DNA of 22,981 bases from Fusobacterium_C necrophorum_A. Lineage in GTDB: Bacteria > Fusobacteriota > Fusobacteriia > Fusobacteriales > Fusobacteriaceae. The position numbers and the translations under genes were made by a program. This document shows positions 1 to 8,957 of the stretch, one piece after another (position 1 is the stretch's first letter; the number at the start of each line of letters is the position of its first letter). Location of the stretch: NCBI RefSeq assembly GCF_004134945.1, contig NZ_SBAP01000027.1:1-22981 (forward strand), given 5' to 3'. The notes beneath the pieces are model-generated. The model made no database searches. It saw nothing but the letters and a program-made list of their open reading frames with translations, and was not told the DNA's origin.

Positions 1-1417
1 TTTTATCATAATAAACATAATACTTAATTAAATTTTCCTCGCTAAAGAAATCCAAGAGTTCTTTAGCGGTTTCTTTAATAGAAATCAAACTTTCTTGTTT
101 ATTAACACCTGAAAAAATATTTAAAATTTTAGATAAATAAATAGCTACATCATGTTTTTTACTTTTTTCCTCCTCATGATCTTGCATTGATATCTGTTCA
201 TATAATTTTTCAATATCTTTTTCATTTGGCAAAAATGCAAAAGTACTTGCTCTTTCTAAAAAACTATTTTCTATTTTCAATATATCTGCTTTTCCTCTTT
301 CTCTATCAAGAAAAACAGCATTCTGTTTTTCATTTTCGAGTAAAATATCTTTATTAAAAGATTTCTCTATTCCTAATTTTTTAATCTTCTCTATTTCTAT
401 AATCTCTGATAATTTATTTTTTAAGTATTGACTTTTACTTTTAAACTCTTCTTTTTTATATTCTTTAAAAACAAGAAAAATATCATCCACATATCTTCCA
501 TAGTAATCCGGTCGTAATTTTAATATCTCATCATCTAAATCCTTCAAATAAATATTTGCTAATATAGAGGAACTATACAATCCAATTGGAATAATGGCAT
601 TTGAATCATATTCTAGATATTTATCATTTTTATTTATATCTTGTGATACTAATTCTCCATACTTTTGATTTATCTTCATAATGATGTTTGTAAGAGGTGA
701 AGAAAGTATATTCGGATCTAATCTTTTTATTTTTTCCTTTAATATATCATGATTTATATTATAATAAAAACGCTTTAAATCTAAATTTACAAGAACTGCA
801 TTCTCCTCCTCTGATATGATTTCTTTCGCTTTTTTTATCCCCTTATTCTTCCAATCCTTATATTGCATAATGTATTTTTTAAAAATATATCTTTCTTTTA
901 AATTATCCTTTTCATCTAAATTTAATCGATAGCCATAAGAATATTTAGAAACAGACTTGTCTAATTTTATTCCTTCTTTCATTATCCATAAAACTGACAA
1001 AAGATGTAATTCTATTGGGCAATCAATAATATAATTATAGATAATTTTTTCTTCATCATCTTCAGAAGCCAAAATTGTATTAATCAATTCAATATTTTCT
1101 TTTTTTAATTCTTTACTATTTTCACATTTTCTTATCAGCTTTAAAATTTTTTCTTCTCGAGATTCATACTCCATTTTCTTTATTACTTTTTTATAATTTA
1201 TTTTTTGAATAAATTCATCAAATATATTATTTTTGTTAATTTTTTCAGCAAATTCTTTAAAAAAATCAGATTTATTAAAAATATTATGGTATTCAAAATG
1301 AGCTATTTGCATTTTCAAATAAAGAAGAACATTATTTTCATAGTAGAATGAGCTTTTTAAAGACAAATAAGCTTTTTTTACATCTTCAACTGTAATTTCA
1401 TACTCTTTATCTTTCAA
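1..1417 (-). CDS. Reverse transcriptase (UG/Abi/DRT-like), third gene of the BREX operon, 3' end cut by window edge
   Basis: I read this frame directly from the minus strand: 472 codons stay open to base 1 without a stop. The start is TTG at 1417-1415, preceded by GGGGGA 7 nt upstream; the next in-frame ATG is codon 36, and an in-frame TAG (the pglX stop) lies five codons upstream. RT hallmarks appear in order: YSYGYR (159-164, fingers motif), VNLDLKRFYYNI (210-221, catalytic Asp213), IPIGLYSSSILANIYL (276-291, motif B-like) and YYGRYVDDIFLVF (305-317, catalytic Asp311/312). About 155 residues before the fingers are predicted helical and match nothing I recognise; the region after residue 320 is also unfamiliar and truncated. 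It follows pglX by 12 nt, so co-transcription is likely. Rough GC counts of sampled 60-base rows are 13-25%, against about 37% in pglX. It is not obviously a group II intron or retron RT. RT identity is secure; subfamily and role in defence are inference. Confidence 0.9.
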   Translation of the reverse strand, partial: MKDKEYEITVEDVKKAYLSLKSSFYYENNVLLYLKMQIAHFEYHNIFNKSDFFKEFAEKINKNNIFDEFIQKINYKKVIKKMEYESREEKILKLIRKCENSKELKKENIELINTILASEDDEEKIIYNYIIDCPIELHLLSVLWIMKEGIKLDKSVSKYSYGYRLNLDEKDNLKERYIFKKYIMQYKDWKNKGIKKAKEIISEEENAVLVNLDLKRFYYNINHDILKEKIKRLDPNILSSPLTNIIMKINQKYGELVSQDINKNDKYLEYDSNAIIPIGLYSSSILANIYLKDLDDEILKLRPDYYGRYVDDIFLVFKEYKKEEFKSKSQYLKNKLSEIIEIEKIKKLGIEKSFNKDILLENEKQNAVFLDRERGKADILKIENSFLERASTFAFLPNEKDIEKLYEQISMQDHEEEKSKKHDVAIYLSKILNIFSGVNKQESLISIKETAKELLDFFSEENLIKYYVYYDK

Positions 1418-1429
1418 TTTTTCTTCCCC

Positions 1430-4400
1430 CTATATCTTCTTCAAAATGCTTCCCAATTTCTCATAATTGACTTTTACTCCATCATCCAAGTCCAAAGAAA
1501 TTCTTTGTTCTGCAATATGTTTTACTTTATTTGCATACTCTTTCAACTCTTTCAGAATGTCATGCAATTCTTTCACTTTCTTTTGAGCATCTTTTTTCTC
1601 TTTTGGAGTGGAAATCTCATCAGAAGCAATCTTACTATAATGAGCTTCCTGTTGTTCCATAAAATCTTGATAAGGAAGTAAATAATCACTTCGCACTCGT
1701 GCTATGGTATCTTTTTCATAACGATGTAAATAGATGAGAGCAGAAAATCCATTTTTCTTTCCACTATGTAACATCCAGTAGATCGGTCTTTTTTGATAAC
1801 GTTGGCAATGGTCTGTGTAAAAATCTTTGATAAAGTAATTTCGTAATACTTTCTCATGAGATTCTCCTGCTTTCTTTCCTAAAATTTCCGTAATAAATTC
1901 TAGATTTTCTTCTAAGCGCTCCTTTCCATAGGCAGCAGAAATAAAAGCAATGACACGACTGACAATATCATTTTCAAATCGTTCTTCTGTTGTTACGGAA
2001 AGAATCCCAAATTCTTCCGGGAAAAAACTAGGATTTAAAATTTCATGGCGAATTTCTCCATCCACTCCACTCACTGTTATTTTATTAGAACTCATAGTTA
2101 ACACATCATCACTATTTGCCAGAATCAAACCGGGTTTATCCAAAGAATATCTTCCCATAATGCAACCTATTGCATAGGATAAAAATTGTTTTACTAATTC
2201 TAAAGAATGAAATTCCAATCTTACTCCACGATTTTTGAAATATCCGCAAGAACTAGTACTATCTATATTTTCTACAATGGAAGCTTCTTTCTTCAATAAA
2301 GTAATGTCAGAAAAATCTACTTTTTCATCCATTTCTTCCTGTAAACCATAAATATCAATAAAAATTCGATTTAATTCTTCCTCATTTTTGTGCATTTGTA
2401 CAAATTGTTCTGTCCAATAGCTACAATAATTATCATAGGCTTCTTTTATTGTTTTTCCATTCAATAAAGACAATCTTTCAAAATCCCATGAAGTTTCTCG
2501 AGATGTCCACTCCTCAAAGGAAATCCAAAGAATTAGGCTAACTAGCTGCTCAAACAAAGGTTTTTGTATATTTGCAACAGGTAAATTAAGAATGTCTCCA
2601 ATTTGTAAATTAATTGTTGGGTTTATCAGTTTTGTTAATTTAGAATAAATCTTTGTATTTAATATTCCTAAATGTGTAAGAAACTTGTCTTCAATAAAAT
2701 AGCTCATTCCACTAACATCATAAATAAACCCTTCAGGATAAAAACGAAACGATGAGCCTGAAGAAGTAATTAACCCCCAAGAAATCGATTTTTTAAAATA
2801 ATATTCTGTATTTTGTGGTCTTGATCTTACTTTTCCATTGCTATCACAAAAATGTTTAATCTCATATCCATCTCTTTCCCAATTCACAACATACTCTTGA
2901 TTTCCATACCATTTTCTTTTTTCTCCGCCCTTGTTATAAGGAAACCATTTCTTTTTACTTTTCAAGGCTTCTTCGGAATTTTTCATACCAAAACCTATTT
3001 TTTGAAGATCAATTTCATGCCAAAGTCTGACAAATCGATTATTATCCGCAGTTGCCAATCCTTGTTTCGCTTCTCCGACTTCCCCTAATTTTTTCTCTTT
3101 CTCAAAAATCTCTCTAATTCTATCACTCACCCAATACGCAATGGGGCTTCCCGGAATTTTTGTAAAGTCTTTTTGATTGGCTTGATACCTCCAAGTACAA
3201 TTTTCATTTTGAATAGCTTCCAATGTCTTAATAGGTTGATTTTTGACCCCTTTAAAATCTGAAAGTTTAATATACTCTCCTATTTTTTTTGTTACAGTAT
3301 TTTGTAATATAAAAGTACAAATAGGAACTGTTGCATCTTCGAATCCGGAATATTCCAATTGTACTAAGCTAATGATTGTTTTGCTATGAATAAAAAGAGT
3401 TCTCAATTCCTCATAAGATTTAATAAACATCCAAACAAAGGGTGACATAAATCCTAAGTATCCGTTTTCTGTTGTCATTTCACAACATTTTATAAAAAAA
3501 ACGGAAAATAAATCTGTTTTCACATTGGGATAGTATTTTTCAATATATGTTTTCAATTTAGGATTCATCCTTGCATTTCCCATATAAGGAGGATTGGTAA
3601 TGACAACATCATATTTTTGTGCCATAATCTTGTATTGTCGGATAATATGTTCTAATCGTTCTAAGTCTTCTTCCAAATCTCCTTCTAAAAACTCATTGTT
3701 GTTTAAAAGAGAAAATTGTCCTTGATTTTGAATCTTTTCTTGCAATTTTTGATATTCCTCTTGCAGTATACTTTCTTCGAAAAAATCTATTTTAAGAATA
3801 CTTCCATATTCTTTCGTATCTTCAAAAGCTTTTAACAAGTCTTGTAAAGTAGGACATTCTTCTAACATTGTATACATTCTTTTGGAAATAGCATTGCTTT
3901 CTTGTAAAGAAATGACAGGCATTTCAAAATTTTCTTCTCGTTCCAAAACTTGAAACAATCTTGGAAATTTTTCTTTTCCTTTCATAAGCAATGCAAAAGC
4001 AGCAAGTTGTCCGGCTCTATCATCAATTTCCAATCCATACAGATTATTTTGTAAAATAGAAAGAACTGACTCTTTTTTACTCCAACCCAATTCTTGATAC
4101 ACATCAAAAAGAATATCAAAAGCATAAGTTAACATATGTCCGCTACCCATTGCAGGATCTAAAATTTTGAGACTTTCTATTTGCATTTTTTCATTCTTGG
4201 ATACTATTTCAGGAGCTATATAATATTTCCATTTTTTGATAATATCCTTAGAAATTGAAAACTGCTCTTCTGCTAATCTTCCTACAGTGTTATCCACAAT
4301 ATATCGCACAATCCAATCTGGGGTAAATAATTGTGTCGCTGCCGGAATAAATTCTCTTGTAATTTTAGATTTTTTCATACTACCATCATACACAACTTCT

Positions 4401-5071
4401 CTTCGTTCAGAGTTATAATATTGATACAACCAACCCAAGATTTCTACAGGAATACTTTGATGTTCTTCCTGTGTTTCCAATAAAACAGCTTGTAATTTTT
4501 TTAAAATAGAATCCTGCATCAACAAGCCACTTGGAAACAAAATATCTGCATACTTTCCTTTTTTCGAGAATAGAAAAGGCATAATTTTAGAAAGTTCTTC
4601 ACATTTTTCTTCCATCAAAATAGAATAAAGTGTTTCCAAAGAGTCCGAAGTATTTTGATCTCGTAGGTGATGAAGTTCTTCCTGCTTTTCTAAAGGCATC
4701 TTTTGAAAAAAATCAGTTTGAAAGTATTCATCCAGAATATCCGGTTCCCCTTTGTTTCCTTTCGAAAAAATCATATGCTCTGTAAAACAATCATGAAGCT
4801 CCATATAAGCTAAAGCTGTCAAACGATTGAACCAAAGATAAGCACTTTCTTCTACCAATTCTTCATATCCTAAAGAATGATATTTTACAAGAAGATGTTG
4901 ATAACTGGATTTAGAATATAGTTTCCCATAGATTTCTACCTGAGATCCCATATCTTTTCCTTCTTCTATTTTCTTTTCTTCGATTCCCAATCGTTTTAAT
5001 TGAGCTTTTGTTTTCTCTCTCAATTTCTGTCTTGCTTCTATGGCAAATTTTTTCAAATTGCTTTTATTCAT
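1430..5071 (-). CDS. pglX: BREX adenine-specific DNA methyltransferase PglX
   Basis: BREX N6-adenine methyltransferase. In type 1 BREX it methylates a non-palindromic host motif to mark self DNA and is also needed for phage exclusion. The protein is about 1213 residues, the usual size for BREX-1 PglX. Visible motifs are the SAM-binding DPAMGSGH (about 305-312) and the catalytic NPPY (about 493-496) followed by MGNARMN, which is typical of this family. The C-terminal half should hold target recognition. I chose the ATG at 5071 because GGAGGAG lies 4-5 nt upstream; an upstream in-frame TTG at 5086 would put that ribosome binding site inside the coding region. It lies 95 nt after brxC and 12 nt before the reverse transcriptase gene on the same strand. 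No frameshift or long homopolymer that would suggest phase variation is visible. Family call is firm; assignment to BREX type 1 is inferred from PglX and BrxC character. Confidence 0.95.
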   Translation of the reverse strand: MNKSNLKKFAIEARQKLREKTKAQLKRLGIEEKKIEEGKDMGSQVEIYGKLYSKSSYQHLLVKYHSLGYEELVEESAYLWFNRLTALAYMELHDCFTEHMIFSKGNKGEPDILDEYFQTDFFQKMPLEKQEELHHLRDQNTSDSLETLYSILMEEKCEELSKIMPFLFSKKGKYADILFPSGLLMQDSILKKLQAVLLETQEEHQSIPVEILGWLYQYYNSERREVVYDGSMKKSKITREFIPAATQLFTPDWIVRYIVDNTVGRLAEEQFSISKDIIKKWKYYIAPEIVSKNEKMQIESLKILDPAMGSGHMLTYAFDILFDVYQELGWSKKESVLSILQNNLYGLEIDDRAGQLAAFALLMKGKEKFPRLFQVLEREENFEMPVISLQESNAISKRMYTMLEECPTLQDLLKAFEDTKEYGSILKIDFFEESILQEEYQKLQEKIQNQGQFSLLNNNEFLEGDLEEDLERLEHIIRQYKIMAQKYDVVITNPPYMGNARMNPKLKTYIEKYYPNVKTDLFSVFFIKCCEMTTENGYLGFMSPFVWMFIKSYEELRTLFIHSKTIISLVQLEYSGFEDATVPICTFILQNTVTKKIGEYIKLSDFKGVKNQPIKTLEAIQNENCTWRYQANQKDFTKIPGSPIAYWVSDRIREIFEKEKKLGEVGEAKQGLATADNNRFVRLWHEIDLQKIGFGMKNSEEALKSKKKWFPYNKGGEKRKWYGNQEYVVNWERDGYEIKHFCDSNGKVRSRPQNTEYYFKKSISWGLITSSGSSFRFYPEGFIYDVSGMSYFIEDKFLTHLGILNTKIYSKLTKLINPTINLQIGDILNLPVANIQKPLFEQLVSLILWISFEEWTSRETSWDFERLSLLNGKTIKEAYDNYCSYWTEQFVQMHKNEEELNRIFIDIYGLQEEMDEKVDFSDITLLKKEASIVENIDSTSSCGYFKNRGVRLEFHSLELVKQFLSYAIGCIMGRYSLDKPGLILANSDDVLTMSSNKITVSGVDGEIRHEILNPSFFPEEFGILSVTTEERFENDIVSRVIAFISAAYGKERLEENLEFITEILGKKAGESHEKVLRNYFIKDFYTDHCQRYQKRPIYWMLHSGKKNGFSALIYLHRYEKDTIARVRSDYLLPYQDFMEQQEAHYSKIASDEISTPKEKKDAQKKVKELHDILKELKEYANKVKHIAEQRISLDLDDGVKVNYEKLGSILKKI

Positions 5072-5104
5072 TCTCTCCTCCCACAAGTTCTATTTTATTT
5101 TCCT

Positions 5105-5162
5105 TTTGACTATCATTTGGGTGTCATTTTAGGTGTCACTTTGAGTGTCATTTTGGTGTCAT
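5105..5162 (-). repeat. 11/12-nt tandem repeat in the brxC-pglX spacer
   Basis: On the minus strand the spacer holds four consecutive units of consensus RTGACACYNAAA (11, 12, 12 and 12 nt) plus a degenerate fifth unit, TGATAGTCAAA. GTGTCA on the plus strand recurs at 5121, 5133, 5145 and 5156. The last three intact units are in frame with brxC beyond its TAG and would encode the tetrapeptides MTLK, VTPK and MTPK before a TGA at 5115-5113. It may be a copy-variable spacer, a protein or RNA binding array, or a remnant of a repetitive BrxC tail. Function unknown. Confidence 0.8.
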
Positions 5163-5166
5163 ATTT

Positions 5167-8100
5167 CTATTGTATATCCACAATCTTATTTTCTCGTATT
5201 GCTTGTAACATTTTTTCTTTTAAACTTTGTGTTTCATTTTCCAGTTTTGAAATATATTCCTCCACAGCTTCTATCGTTTCAATATTGGATTTTTCCGCAA
5301 CTCGGATTTTACGGAACTGTACTCTCTCTTTTTTCTTAGCTCGTCCGTTTCCTTGTAGGATAAATCCTTCTCCATCTTTTTTTGCTTTTTGAATTAATTG
5401 TTCCAATTGATCCACATCATTGGATTTCGCTTCTTCTTGATAAGCATGAAAGGTGTTTCTAATATCTTCCACCAATTCTTTGACATCTGTCTTATCTTCT
5501 GTCACTTCAAAAGCAGCTTTTTCAAGACTTTGTAATTCTTCTTGAATATATTTTCGATATTCCATCTCAATAGAAGACAATACTTTATTCCAGTCACTCA
5601 GACTGAAAAAGATAGAAAGATCCTCTGTTTTTTCTATTTTATTTTTAAATGCCTTTAATTTTTCTATCGTTTTTTCTAACATAGCATCTCGTTCTTGAAA
5701 AAGGATTGAAAATTCTTTTACTTTTTCTTCTATTCTTTGAAGAAGCATATTCTTTTCTTCTAAGATTAACTTTTCTTCTTCCACTTGTATTTCTTCTAAT
5801 AAGGCATCAATATGTTTAATTTGATTGTATGGGCTCTTATTTATTAAAATATCCACTAAATCTTGATATGGCTTCGTTTCTTGAATACTTCCGATCACAG
5901 CTTCATATTCTTTTATCTTCTTTCGTTTTTCCAATCCTTCATCAAATTTCTTCTTTTTGGAAGAACGAAAGAAATCAAGTACGACTCCTTGATTATCATA
6001 AGCTTCCAACAATTCTTCTTCCATTTCTAAGAAATGTTTCAATAATTTTTCCGTTTTTTCTTTGGAAAACAGAATCTCTTCCAATAAATCAATCCATTCT
6101 TGTAATTCTTTTTTTCCGGGATATACCCCACTTTCACATTCTCTACTATACATTTTAGGCAAATCTATTTTTTTCTTTAAAATTTCCAAGATGTCTTCTT
6201 TTGGCTGATCCACAGAAACTTCTTTTTCCGGTCCAAATAATTTTTTCAAAAGATTATTTACTTTTTGAAGAAGTTCGGTATCAATTTCTTCTCTAAGACT
6301 AATCACAAGCCTTTCTTCCGTTTTGGATTGAGACTTCACAAGAAGAGTCTTTAATTCTTCTGCATTATGAATGAGATTCTTAGACTCTTCTATTTGAATT
6401 TGCTTATATATCCATAATTCTGCAACCAAGCCATGAATAGAAAATGTTTCCCATCCATAAGGTTTCTTTGAAAAATATTCCACAATATGTTTCAAGGTAA
6501 TCACATTTCCTCGACTTGTATGTAAAGTAATGTAGGTCAAAATTTCCTGTAATGCTTCATAATTAGGGTTTGTACTCATATCTTTTTTGATATCAAATAA
6601 ATTGGTTCCGGCATCGTATTCATAACTTAATACATTTCTAATCTCTGATTCATAATAAGGTTTTTGTATCAATTTTGCTTTATTAAAGCGATGTCTTGCT
6701 ACAGCCTTTAAAGCTTCTGCAATACGTTTATCCGCTTGTGTAGTCGTAATGTTTACTTTTTGACCTTGAATGTAGATTTCCGCTTCCGACAACATTCTTT
6801 CCACTTCACTTTGTATTCTTTGTTTTCTCTTCGAATTTTCTTGTTGTTTCATTTGTAAAATTTGATGGACAACTTCTCTAATGCTTCCTCGCAATGTTTT
6901 TTGTACATAGGAGGCTATTCTCAGAGATTGTTGAATTTCTTTCCAATATGTCATTTCTTCAGGAAGTCGAAGAATTAAATCATAGCCATCACGATATCCA
7001 AGAATAGCAATATTATCATATTCGTCCGATCTGGGAGTCAAAATGAGAATATCCAATTGCCCTCCTATTTTTCCAAAAGGAATTTCATCAATTTTTTGAC
7101 TAAAATTATATTTATTTTTCGTATCTTCCATAGTCACTGTCGGACTTGTAAAAATTTGTCCGAAAATATAGGTGTTCAATTCCTTATAGACATCCTGTTC
7201 ATTAATGAGTTCTTGATTGATTTCTTTGTTGATGTCTTGCTCTTCATTCGTTAGGAAATAGTATCCCTCTCCATCTTTCTGAATTAAAACTTGTTGTTCT
7301 AATTTTCCCAAAGCTTTTTTTATTTTTTCTTCTAACGCCAAACGATCGCAATCCACAGAATCCACCATAAAGCTCACTAAATTATTGATATTTGGAGTGA
7401 TTCCTTTAATCCCTTTTAATAAAAATAGAAGTTTCAACACTTCTAAGCCAAATTCATCAATGCCTCTTTCATTTTTAGCATGAATAAAAGGTCTTCTTAC
7501 ATTATCTTCCAAAAATTGTTCAATCGATTGATAAAAATATTGAAAAGGAACAAGCGAACCCACTTCCATATCTTTTACACGAATTCCTGCTTCTTGGAAA
7601 GAACTTAAAAGGGAACGTTCTCCTCGTGACATATGTTGTCCGGAATATCCCATATTTCTGACTTTTTCAAAAACTTTTTGTAATAGATTAAACTGGTATC
7701 CTACAAAAGGATAGCTTTCAGCAAAATCTTTTCTGTCTTCAAAAAGAGCTAGCGTCATTCCTGTTTTATCAAAAGTAATTGCATTTTCAATATAAATTCT
7801 CGTTTTGTCATATAGACTTTCTAATTCTTCCTGTTGTAACTGTTTCTTTTCTAATAGTCTTTTTTTAATAACTTCATCAATATTTGCACTGGATAGGGGC
7901 AACATTGTCTTAAATCTATCTTGTATTTTTGAAAAATCATTACTTCTTTCCCGAGCTTTTCCTAAAATATTTCCTAAATCCTGTTGTGAAGTTACTCCTA
8001 CCCAAATTCTTCCTTTGAATTTTACTCCCAAAGTTTCCACTAAAGTTTGAAGATTTAACATCAATTGAGAGTTTTCTCCAATGTATTGTCCTATTTCATC

Positions 8101-8889
8101 CACTAAGAAAACAATTCGATGCTCTTTAGATTGTTTTTTTAAGTATTGTTCCAATAAATCGGCTAAGCTTTCTGCACTAATTGAAATATCACTTTCTTTT
8201 TCTAGCCATCGGATAGCAGCTTCTCGACTCATAATCTCCAATTTTTCTATAGTATCTAAGAAGTCATCCGCATCGAAGTCCAAATTTCTATATTCTTCCT
8301 TCCAAATTTTTCCACTGATTTCTGCAAATGTTTTCTGAAAAATTTCAAACTTTCCTTTTTCCCATAACATTCTCTCAAAATCTGCAATTTTGATATTATC
8401 TCTCGAAAATCCTAAATATTCATTGAATTTCTTCAAAAAAGCAATGGGAATAGTGTCTTTATTTTGTTGCGTATTTTGATCACTTACATTATCAATATTA
8501 AATAGAATAACGTCTGTAGGAACTTCCGCAGCTTTTTCAATATTTTTTTGTAAAATGGCATCTTGTATTTTTTCTTCAAAAAAATCAATTACTTTTTTTC
8601 CTTGATATTCTTTATTTTCTAAAATACGACCAATCATTTTCAAAAAATGAGATTTCCCGGAGCCAAAGAAACCCGAAATCCAAACTCCAATGTCTTCCGT
8701 GGGAGATTGTAACGAATCCACATAGCGATTGAAAAAGAGGTTTAAATACTTCTGAATTTCTTCTGTCACAACATATTCGCTCAGTTCTGTGACAATAACA
8801 TCTTCTTCTTTACTATCTGCTTTGATTACTCCATTGATTTTCCTTGTAATATCTTTTTGAAAAGTGCTTTGTATTAAACAATTCTTCAT
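5167..8889 (-). CDS. brxC: BREX P-loop ATPase BrxC (PglY-like)
   Basis: Large BREX ATPase, essential for defence in studied type 1 systems; its exact biochemical role is unsettled. About 1240 residues, normal for the family. The N-terminal AAA+-like ATPase shows a Walker A, GFFGSGKS, at about 73-80 and a Walker B, VFLVDEIGQY, at about 260-269. The C-terminal third is rich in Glu/Lys heptads and likely forms coiled coils. The start is the ATG at 8889 with GGAG 9 nt upstream; an adjacent in-frame TTG at 8892 would add one residue. An extended -10 promoter lies about 30 nt upstream, so this is the first gene of the operon. That is unusual: canonical type 1 loci run brxA-brxB-brxC, and neither brxA nor brxB is upstream here. 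It is followed by a repeat-bearing 95-nt spacer and pglX. Confidence 0.94.
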   Translation of the reverse strand: MKNCLIQSTFQKDITRKINGVIKADSKEEDVIVTELSEYVVTEEIQKYLNLFFNRYVDSLQSPTEDIGVWISGFFGSGKSHFLKMIGRILENKEYQGKKVIDFFEEKIQDAILQKNIEKAAEVPTDVILFNIDNVSDQNTQQNKDTIPIAFLKKFNEYLGFSRDNIKIADFERMLWEKGKFEIFQKTFAEISGKIWKEEYRNLDFDADDFLDTIEKLEIMSREAAIRWLEKESDISISAESLADLLEQYLKKQSKEHRIVFLVDEIGQYIGENSQLMLNLQTLVETLGVKFKGRIWVGVTSQQDLGNILGKARERSNDFSKIQDRFKTMLPLSSANIDEVIKKRLLEKKQLQQEELESLYDKTRIYIENAITFDKTGMTLALFEDRKDFAESYPFVGYQFNLLQKVFEKVRNMGYSGQHMSRGERSLLSSFQEAGIRVKDMEVGSLVPFQYFYQSIEQFLEDNVRRPFIHAKNERGIDEFGLEVLKLLFLLKGIKGITPNINNLVSFMVDSVDCDRLALEEKIKKALGKLEQQVLIQKDGEGYYFLTNEEQDINKEINQELINEQDVYKELNTYIFGQIFTSPTVTMEDTKNKYNFSQKIDEIPFGKIGGQLDILILTPRSDEYDNIAILGYRDGYDLILRLPEEMTYWKEIQQSLRIASYVQKTLRGSIREVVHQILQMKQQENSKRKQRIQSEVERMLSEAEIYIQGQKVNITTTQADKRIAEALKAVARHRFNKAKLIQKPYYESEIRNVLSYEYDAGTNLFDIKKDMSTNPNYEALQEILTYITLHTSRGNVITLKHIVEYFSKKPYGWETFSIHGLVAELWIYKQIQIEESKNLIHNAEELKTLLVKSQSKTEERLVISLREEIDTELLQKVNNLLKKLFGPEKEVSVDQPKEDILEILKKKIDLPKMYSRECESGVYPGKKELQEWIDLLEEILFSKEKTEKLLKHFLEMEEELLEAYDNQGVVLDFFRSSKKKKFDEGLEKRKKIKEYEAVIGSIQETKPYQDLVDILINKSPYNQIKHIDALLEEIQVEEEKLILEEKNMLLQRIEEKVKEFSILFQERDAMLEKTIEKLKAFKNKIEKTEDLSIFFSLSDWNKVLSSIEMEYRKYIQEELQSLEKAAFEVTEDKTDVKELVEDIRNTFHAYQEEAKSNDVDQLEQLIQKAKKDGEGFILQGNGRAKKKERVQFRKIRVAEKSNIETIEAVEEYISKLENETQSLKEKMLQAIRENKIVDIQ

Positions 8890-8919
8890 CAAACTTCTCT
8901 CCTTTATCTTTTTTATGTC

Positions 8920-8928
8920 ATTATATCA
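8920..8928 (-). promoter_or_regulatory. Extended -10 promoter of the BREX operon
   Basis: Minus-strand TGATATAAT is a perfect TATAAT with the TGn extension. No good -35 hexamer sits 16-18 nt upstream, which is common for extended -10 promoters. Expected transcription start is near 8913, giving a leader of roughly 22 nt with the brxC ribosome binding site. Its place supports brxC as the first gene of the transcript. Confidence 0.65.
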
Positions 8929-8957
8929 TATGTTTCTTTTTAAATCAGTGCATTTTT

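Noticed and set aside
1..1417. RT as a retron or group II intron protein
   Set aside because: Only 12 nt separate it from pglX, leaving no room for a 5' msr-msd RNA or intron structure, and the motif B and thumb regions do not look like group II intron RTs. A non-coding RNA downstream of the left edge cannot be excluded.
1426..1430. G5 run between pglX and the RT as a phase-variable tract
   Set aside because: Five G are too few for typical slippage, and the run serves as the ribosome binding site.
5072..5086. Upstream TTG start for pglX at 5086
   Set aside because: It would place the strong GGAGGAG ribosome binding site inside the coding region; the ATG at 5071 has correct spacing.
5105..5162. 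Tandem repeat as a CRISPR array
   Set aside because: Units are only 11-12 nt and directly adjacent, with no unique spacers.
5000..5392. Plus-strand frame of 130 codons across the brxC-pglX junction
   Set aside because: It is antisense to both genes and only spans the spacer because the tandem repeat has no stops in that frame.
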